This document shows positions 60,592 to 64,000 of a DNA stretch of 64,000 nucleotides, piece by piece (the stretch's first letter is position 1; each line of letters begins with the position of its first letter). The translations under genes and the position numbers were made by a program. The DNA comes from Oscillibacter valericigenes (GTDB lineage Bacteria > Bacillota > Clostridia > Oscillospirales > Oscillospiraceae): NCBI RefSeq assembly GCF_021531315.1, contig NZ_JAFBIQ010000012.1, forward strand, positions 1-64,000, given 5' to 3'. Under the pieces are notes generated by a model. That model saw only the letters and a list, made by a program, of their open reading frames with translations, did no database searches and was not told where the DNA came from.

Positions 60592-60849
60592 ATGCTTGAC
60601 GAAAAAGATTTACAGGCGATCCAAAAAATGATTGATGCGTCCGAAGAACGCACACGGCACTATATGAATGTTTTGATTGAATCGGACGTCACGCCGAAGT
60701 TCAACCTTTTGGCGGACGGCATTAAGGACATTCAGGAAAAGCTCGTGCCTCGCTCCCGTGTGGACGATTTGGAGGATGAGGTGAAGTTCCTCAAGCTCAT
60801 GGTGCGGCAGATGGCCGAGCGCGTCGCTTCTCTGGAAAAGGCGAACTAA
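60592..60849 (+). CDS. Small coiled-coil protein, accessory-region type
   Basis: 85 residues, ATG at 60592 behind AAGGGGG, directly after a consensus promoter. Nearly all helical: MLDEKDLQAIQKMIDASEER, then VDDLEDEVKFLKLMVRQMAE. Proteins of this kind are common in prophage-like regions of gut Firmicutes; no function is known to me. Monocistronic, with a terminator 10 bp after the stop. Confidence 0.78.
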   Translation: MLDEKDLQAIQKMIDASEERTRHYMNVLIESDVTPKFNLLADGIKDIQEKLVPRSRVDDLEDEVKFLKLMVRQMAERVASLEKAN

Positions 60850-60858
60850 ATACACAGC

Positions 60859-60896
60859 AAGACGGTGCCGGTGCTCGGTGTCGTCTTATTTTTATC
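60859..60896 (+). terminator. Intrinsic terminator
   Basis: AAGACGGTGCCG / CGGTGTCGTCTT stem (60859-60870 / 60876-60887, three G-U pairs) then ATTTTTAT. Confidence 0.8.
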
Positions 60897-60913
60897 TTTC
60901 ACGAGGTTACACA

Positions 60914-61182
60914 ATGAGCATCAACGAAATAGAAACCAAGGCCCGCGAGCTTCGGGAGCTGCAAATTCTCATCGACGAGGCCACAGCGGAGACCAAGGCC
61001 CTCGAGGACGCGCTCAAGGCCGCGATGGGCGACGCCGAGGAAATCCGCGCCGGTGCGTATAAGATCATGTGGAAAGCCGTCACAAGCGCCCGCATTGACA
61101 CCGGCGTGCTGCGAAGGCCCTACCAGACGTTGCAGCAGCATTCACCAAGGAAAGCACTGTGCGCCGCTTCTGCGTAGCGTAG
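60914..61182 (+). pseudogene. Phage-like small protein, frameshifted near the 3' end
   Basis: From ATG 60914 (behind ACGAGG): MSINEIETKARELRELQILI, then EATAETKALEDALKAAMGD and YKIMWKAVTSARIDTGVL. After that the frame gives a non-homologous tail to 61177, while the +1 frame continues as AKALPDVAAAFTKESTVRRF then CVA and stops at 61182. A single-base deletion near 61110 explains this. The reconstructed protein would be about 89 residues. Confidence 0.78.
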
Positions 61183-61620
61183 AACGCGCCGAGATCGTAC
61201 GGCGGGTAAAATGCCGACGCGCTGCGAACGCCTCGGTGGGCTATGCAAGGCTCCCAATGACGAACAAGGGCAAAGGGTCAAAATACAGACTGTTAAAATA
61301 TTGGCAATCTCCGCTGAAGTGTGGGCGCATATACGCGCCCCGCTCGGCGATTTTTTTGGCCCTCCGGCGCGCCGTTTTTCCCCGCCGTCGAGCGCGTAGG
61401 GGAAAAAATAGGGGAAAAAGGCGCTTGCAGGGGAATAGGAAAAGCCTTGCAACCCTTGAGATTGCAAGACTTTTGCTTTGTCAGGCGGCTTCAATTCGGA
61501 TATTTTCGCCTCGGAAGCCTTGCACTGCAACGGCTTGCAAATTTCCAATAAAAAATACTCGCAATTTTTTTGAAGTACTACTGACGCAATTCGAACCCCC
61601 GTCCGAATTCAACACAGGCA
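61183..61620. other. Gene-free 438-bp stretch, possible integration junction
   Basis: No supported gene. Contains GGGGAAAAAATAGGGGAAAAAG and several CTTGCAA words (61440-61550). Near the right end the minus strand reads GGGGGTTCGAATTG (61592-61605), similar to a tRNA T-loop; no complete tRNA can be folded. Confidence 0.4.
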
Positions 61621-62640
61621 TTATTCATCCAGCTTTTGAAACTCATCCAGCCGCAGTTCTCGTTTCAATTCTTCCTCTGTCGGCAGATAGGTAAAATACT
61701 TGGATGCGAAAATCTGGTGATTATCCTCTGGCAAAGTGTACTTCACAACAGCATCACTTTTATCGGCGCAGAGGACAATGCCAATCGGCGGTGTGTCCCC
61801 TTCGTTCATCAACTCACGAGTATAGTAGTTGACGTACATCTGCATCTGACCGAGATCCTGATGCGTAAGCTGACCCATCTTCAGATCGATTAGCACAAAG
61901 CACTTGAGGATATAATTGTAAAACACAAGGTCGATGAAAAAGTTCTGACCATCCAGCGTAAACTTCTTCTGTCGTGCTACGAAGGAGAAGCCTCGTCCCA
62001 GCTCCAGCAGGAAGTGTTGCAGGTGATCAATCAATGCCTGCTCCAATTCTCCCTCATAAACATGCGTATCCGGTTGGATTTGCAGGAACTCCATTACATA
62101 GGGGTCTTTGATGATTTTTTCATATTCCGGTTTTGGCTCCGTCGTTTGTATCTCAGCAGCGACAAGCGATTTATCCTGGCTTGCCAAGATGCGCTGATAG
62201 TACATCGTGTGAATCTGCCGTTCAAGCTGCCGGACGCTCCATGCGGACTTCGCACATTCTTCCGCATAGAAGGCTCTCTCTTTCTCATTGGGAACCCGCA
62301 TCAGTAGTCGGTAGTGCGACCAGCTCAATTCGGGACACAGTGTGTCTCGAATTGGATATGCGCAGTAGAACTGGCGCATCTTTCGCAAATTTGACTCGTC
62401 AAATCCCTTCCCGAATTCCGCCGTCAGATGTGAGGACAGGTACTGCAGTAGCTTTTTGCCATATCCTGCACGGTCATTTTCTCCGCAGGCTTTGTAGATC
62501 TGCTCACCGATTTCCCAATAGGCTGTCACCATTGCGGAGTTTACTGCTGCGCACAAACTACGCTGTGCAGACACAATGGAATGGCGGATTGAATGATAGG
62601 TCTGCTCTGTTGTAATGTTCGTTTGAAGCTCGTTATCCAT
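61621..62640 (-). CDS. DUF1016 (YhcG-type) protein with PDDEXK nuclease domain
   Basis: 339 residues from the ATG at 62640 behind GAGGTGA; a GTG at 62649 is possible. N-terminal DUF1016_N (residues about 15-165: AVNSAMVTAYWEIGEQIYKA, FDESNLRKMRQFYCAYP, LSWSHYRLLMRV) and C-terminal PDDEXK fold, where FFIDLVFYNYILKCFVLIDLKMG gives D-x(n)-DxK in place of ExK. Proposed nucleases associated with mobile regions and defence; substrate unknown. The start overlaps the phosphatase stop by 8 nt. Confidence 0.9.
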   Translation of the reverse strand: MDNELQTNITTEQTYHSIRHSIVSAQRSLCAAVNSAMVTAYWEIGEQIYKACGENDRAGYGKKLLQYLSSHLTAEFGKGFDESNLRKMRQFYCAYPIRDTLCPELSWSHYRLLMRVPNEKERAFYAEECAKSAWSVRQLERQIHTMYYQRILASQDKSLVAAEIQTTEPKPEYEKIIKDPYVMEFLQIQPDTHVYEGELEQALIDHLQHFLLELGRGFSFVARQKKFTLDGQNFFIDLVFYNYILKCFVLIDLKMGQLTHQDLGQMQMYVNYYTRELMNEGDTPPIGIVLCADKSDAVVKYTLPEDNHQIFASKYFTYLPTEEELKRELRLDEFQKLDE

Positions 62641-63106
62641 TCCGTTCACCTCGCTCCTGCAATAATTCTCTCAGAAGTCCTTGGCACCCCGCCAGCACAT
62701 CCTGCCAAGTCGATTCGAAGTCTTCGGTGTACCACGGGTCGGCAACATCGCGGGAGTGGTCGGTGTAGTCCATCAGAAGGTGTAGCTTGCCGGCAACATC
62801 GCCGCCGCAGATGCGGTACATATTCCGCAGGTTCGCGCTGTCCATGCCGATCAGCAGGTCGTACTTGTCGTAGTCCTGGTTGGTAAGCTGCCGCGCCGCG
62901 TGACCGTCGCAGGAGATCCCATGCTCCGCCAGCTTGCGCCGCGCCGGAGGATAGACCGGGTTGCCGATCTCCTCCCGGCTGGTGGCCGCCGACTCGATAT
63001 GGAACTGTGACGTCAGCCCAGCTTTTTTGACCAAGTCCTTCATCACGAATTCCGCCATTGGGCTGCGGCAGATATTCCCATGACACACAAAGAGTATCTT
63101 TTTCAT
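62633..63106 (-). CDS. Low-molecular-weight protein-tyrosine phosphatase
   Basis: 157 residues from the ATG at 63106 behind AGGAGAG. The P-loop FVCHGNICRSPMAE has the CX5R catalytic motif, and DPWYTEDFE carries the general-acid Asp. Cytoplasmic phosphatase of Tyr (or Arg) phosphate. Unusually placed between two DUF1016-family reading frames, translationally coupled to the downstream nuclease-type gene. Confidence 0.93.
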   Translation of the reverse strand: MKKILFVCHGNICRSPMAEFVMKDLVKKAGLTSQFHIESAATSREEIGNPVYPPARRKLAEHGISCDGHAARQLTNQDYDKYDLLIGMDSANLRNMYRICGGDVAGKLHLLMDYTDHSRDVADPWYTEDFESTWQDVLAGCQGLLRELLQERGERNG

Positions 63107-63587
63107 TGCATTTGCTCTCCTGCGTTGCTTCTTTTTCACCAGTATAGCAGGAAACCGCTTGCTCGTCGAGAGAAGAATTTCGCCATGCCTGCGTTTTTAT
63201 CGATTCCAATAATTTTGCTTTTTTCCATCCAAAATGCAGTGCGGCGCGGATGTACCACGCCCGTTCCTCGCTGCTGCCGCACCCTTCTAAAATCGCCACA
63301 TTCTGCGTCCAGCCGAGGTGCATCGCCAGCCGCATGATTTCAGAAGTTTTCTCGTAGGCTGCGTAAAACGCGCGCATCCGGCGCACATTGCGGGGAGAGA
63401 AGTCATCGGCTGTGGGATAGGCCGCTTGCAGATATTCCGACGCCGCGACAGTCGCACCTTTCTCCGCTCTGCCGCTGACCAGCCGACCAATTTCGCAGTA
63501 CAACTCTATTTGCGGCAACTGCGCTGCCATAAGCGTGTCCAGCGCGGCAAACATGGCGGTGTAATCTGTGGGCTTGCGGATATTCAT
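62646..63587 (-). CDS. DUF1016 N-terminal-domain protein, C-terminus uncertain
   Basis: Starts at ATG 63587 behind AAGGAGAAA. Residues 1 to about 150 are a DUF1016_N-like domain (AQLPQIELYCEIGRLVSGRA, DDFSPRNVRRMRAFYAAYE, LAMHLGWTQNVAILEGC, REERAWYIRAALHFGWKK-type pattern). The frame then runs another 460 bp through the phosphatase gene in a different frame, giving an Arg/Gly/Pro-rich tail with no family look. Either the true product ends in translational interference, or the gene was truncated when the phosphatase was joined. Only 63140-63587 is well supported as coding. Confidence 0.6.
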   Translation of the reverse strand: MNIRKPTDYTAMFAALDTLMAAQLPQIELYCEIGRLVSGRAEKGATVAASEYLQAAYPTADDFSPRNVRRMRAFYAAYEKTSEIMRLAMHLGWTQNVAILEGCGSSEERAWYIRAALHFGWKKAKLLESIKTQAWRNSSLDEQAVSCYTGEKEATQESKCNEKDTLCVSWEYLPQPNGGIRDEGLGQKSWADVTVPYRVGGHQPGGDRQPGLSSGAAQAGGAWDLLRRSRGAAAYQPGLRQVRPADRHGQREPAEYVPHLRRRCCRQATPSDGLHRPLPRCCRPVVHRRLRIDLAGCAGGVPRTSERIIAGAR

Positions 63588-63672
63588 GGTCTTTCTCCTT
63601 TCCGGCGCTGTACGCCTTTTCTGTAAAATAGAAGCAACGGAATGACAATGCCATCCCGCTGCTGTTTCAATT

Positions 63673-64000
63673 TTAAGGATTTGTTGCCTCCAGAGGGTTC
63701 GGTCGGTATCCGTCCATCAGCGTATCGTTCTCCATGATGAAGGGGCGCGTCGTATCCTGGCCCCAGGAAGTATCGTATTTCTCCATCAGGTAGTCGCTCA
63801 ATTCCGTGCGGTTTTGGAGCTTCGCTAAACGGTATGGTTCCTGGAACGCCACCTTTTCGATGAAGTACAGTGAACCGTCCTCCGCAGGCAGCAGCACGCC
63901 GACATGACCAACGAACAGCGTGTTGTCCTCGTCCGAGAATTTATCGTGGAAGATGACCGAGATCATGCTTGTTTTGCTGTCTGTAAATGTGATACCACGG
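63673..64000 (-). CDS. DUF4300-type protein, 5' end beyond the window
   Basis: The frame is open to the right edge (GITFTDSKTSMISVIFHDKF continues upstream of an internal ATG at 63966), so the gene is cut by the window. Visible: VGHVGVLLPAEDGSLYFIEKVAF then LSDYLMEKYDTSWGQD and a C-terminal RPNPLEATNP. It resembles the C-terminus of DUF4300 proteins, extracellular lipoproteins with a papain-like look (GHVGVL as His region). Function unknown. 63588-63672 holds only short intergenic sequence. Confidence 0.65.
   Translation of the reverse strand, partial: RGITFTDSKTSMISVIFHDKFSDEDNTLFVGHVGVLLPAEDGSLYFIEKVAFQEPYRLAKLQNRTELSDYLMEKYDTSWGQDTTRPFIMENDTLMDGYRPNPLEATNP

Noticed and set aside
60257-60655. 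132-codon minus-strand open frame ending in MSEENKVSKA
   Set aside because: The upstream part has no similarity or ribosome site and crosses a promoter; only its last ten codons belong to the RHH gene.
61592-61605. tRNA gene near the T-loop-like motif
   Set aside because: No acceptor, D- or anticodon arm can be paired around it.

Overview
The window is a G+C-rich (low-to-mid 60s percent by eye) chromosomal segment of an endospore-forming Firmicute. It carries dpaA/dpaB (dipicolinate synthase), spoIIE, spoVAC, SLH-anchored surface protein, DUF4914, DUF3798 and DUF1016 genes, an M-box riboswitch and consensus TTGACA-N17-TATAAT promoters. Together these point to a gut Clostridia of the Oscillospiraceae/Ruminococcaceae type. 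No species call is possible from sequence alone. Most genes are on the minus strand.

Left part (1-9.7 kb): an rRNA-type promoter points out of the left edge. Next come a MurE-like ligase with an atypical signature coupled to an ATP-grasp ligase resembling D-aspartate ligase, a HAD phosphatase, dpaAB, and a minus-strand cluster of an AgrA/AgrC-like LytTR two-component pair, an NhaC-type antiporter and a NagD-type HAD phosphatase. 9.7-23 kb: an MMPL/RND transporter with a large secreted coiled-coil partner that contains an AT-richer patch and a Gly/Ser/Thr/Asp linker, a YoaK-family membrane protein, PepD, and a five-gene operon for an ABC importer of unknown ligand (DUF3798 lipoprotein, RbsA-like ATPase, two permeases, small membrane protein).

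23-38 kb: spoIIE, then the classical rimP-nusA-ylxR-ylxQ-infB-rbfA-nrnA-truB-ribF translation operon. It has a leader attenuator, and a 120-bp duplication of the truB 5' end lies between nrnA and truB. Upstream on the same strand are aroQ, a gamma-carbonic-anhydrase-like protein, an M29 aminopeptidase, and mgtE under a Mg2+ M-box riboswitch. 38-52 kb: YihY, trkA-trkH, an OppA-type lipoprotein, a DEAD-box helicase, spoVAC, hemW, a secreted phosphodiester-glycosidase/SLH protein, and a KdpE/short-KdpD pair.

52-59.6 kb: an orphan OadG-like subunit, trmO, a DUF4914 PEPCK-like P-loop protein preceded by a mini-operon (zinc ribbon, coiled coil, sigma-like HTH), tRNA-Thr and tRNA-Tyr, a LexA-like self-cleaving repressor preceded by phased operators, and two COG0523 (CobW-family) GTPases, one with a histidine-rich metal loop.

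59.6-64 kb is a decaying accessory island. It holds an IS3 transposase remnant, a ribbon-helix-helix gene interrupted by an in-frame amber codon, a small coiled-coil gene, a frameshifted phage-like gene, and a DUF1016 / LMW-phosphatase / DUF1016-PDDEXK cassette. A DUF4300 gene is truncated by the right edge.
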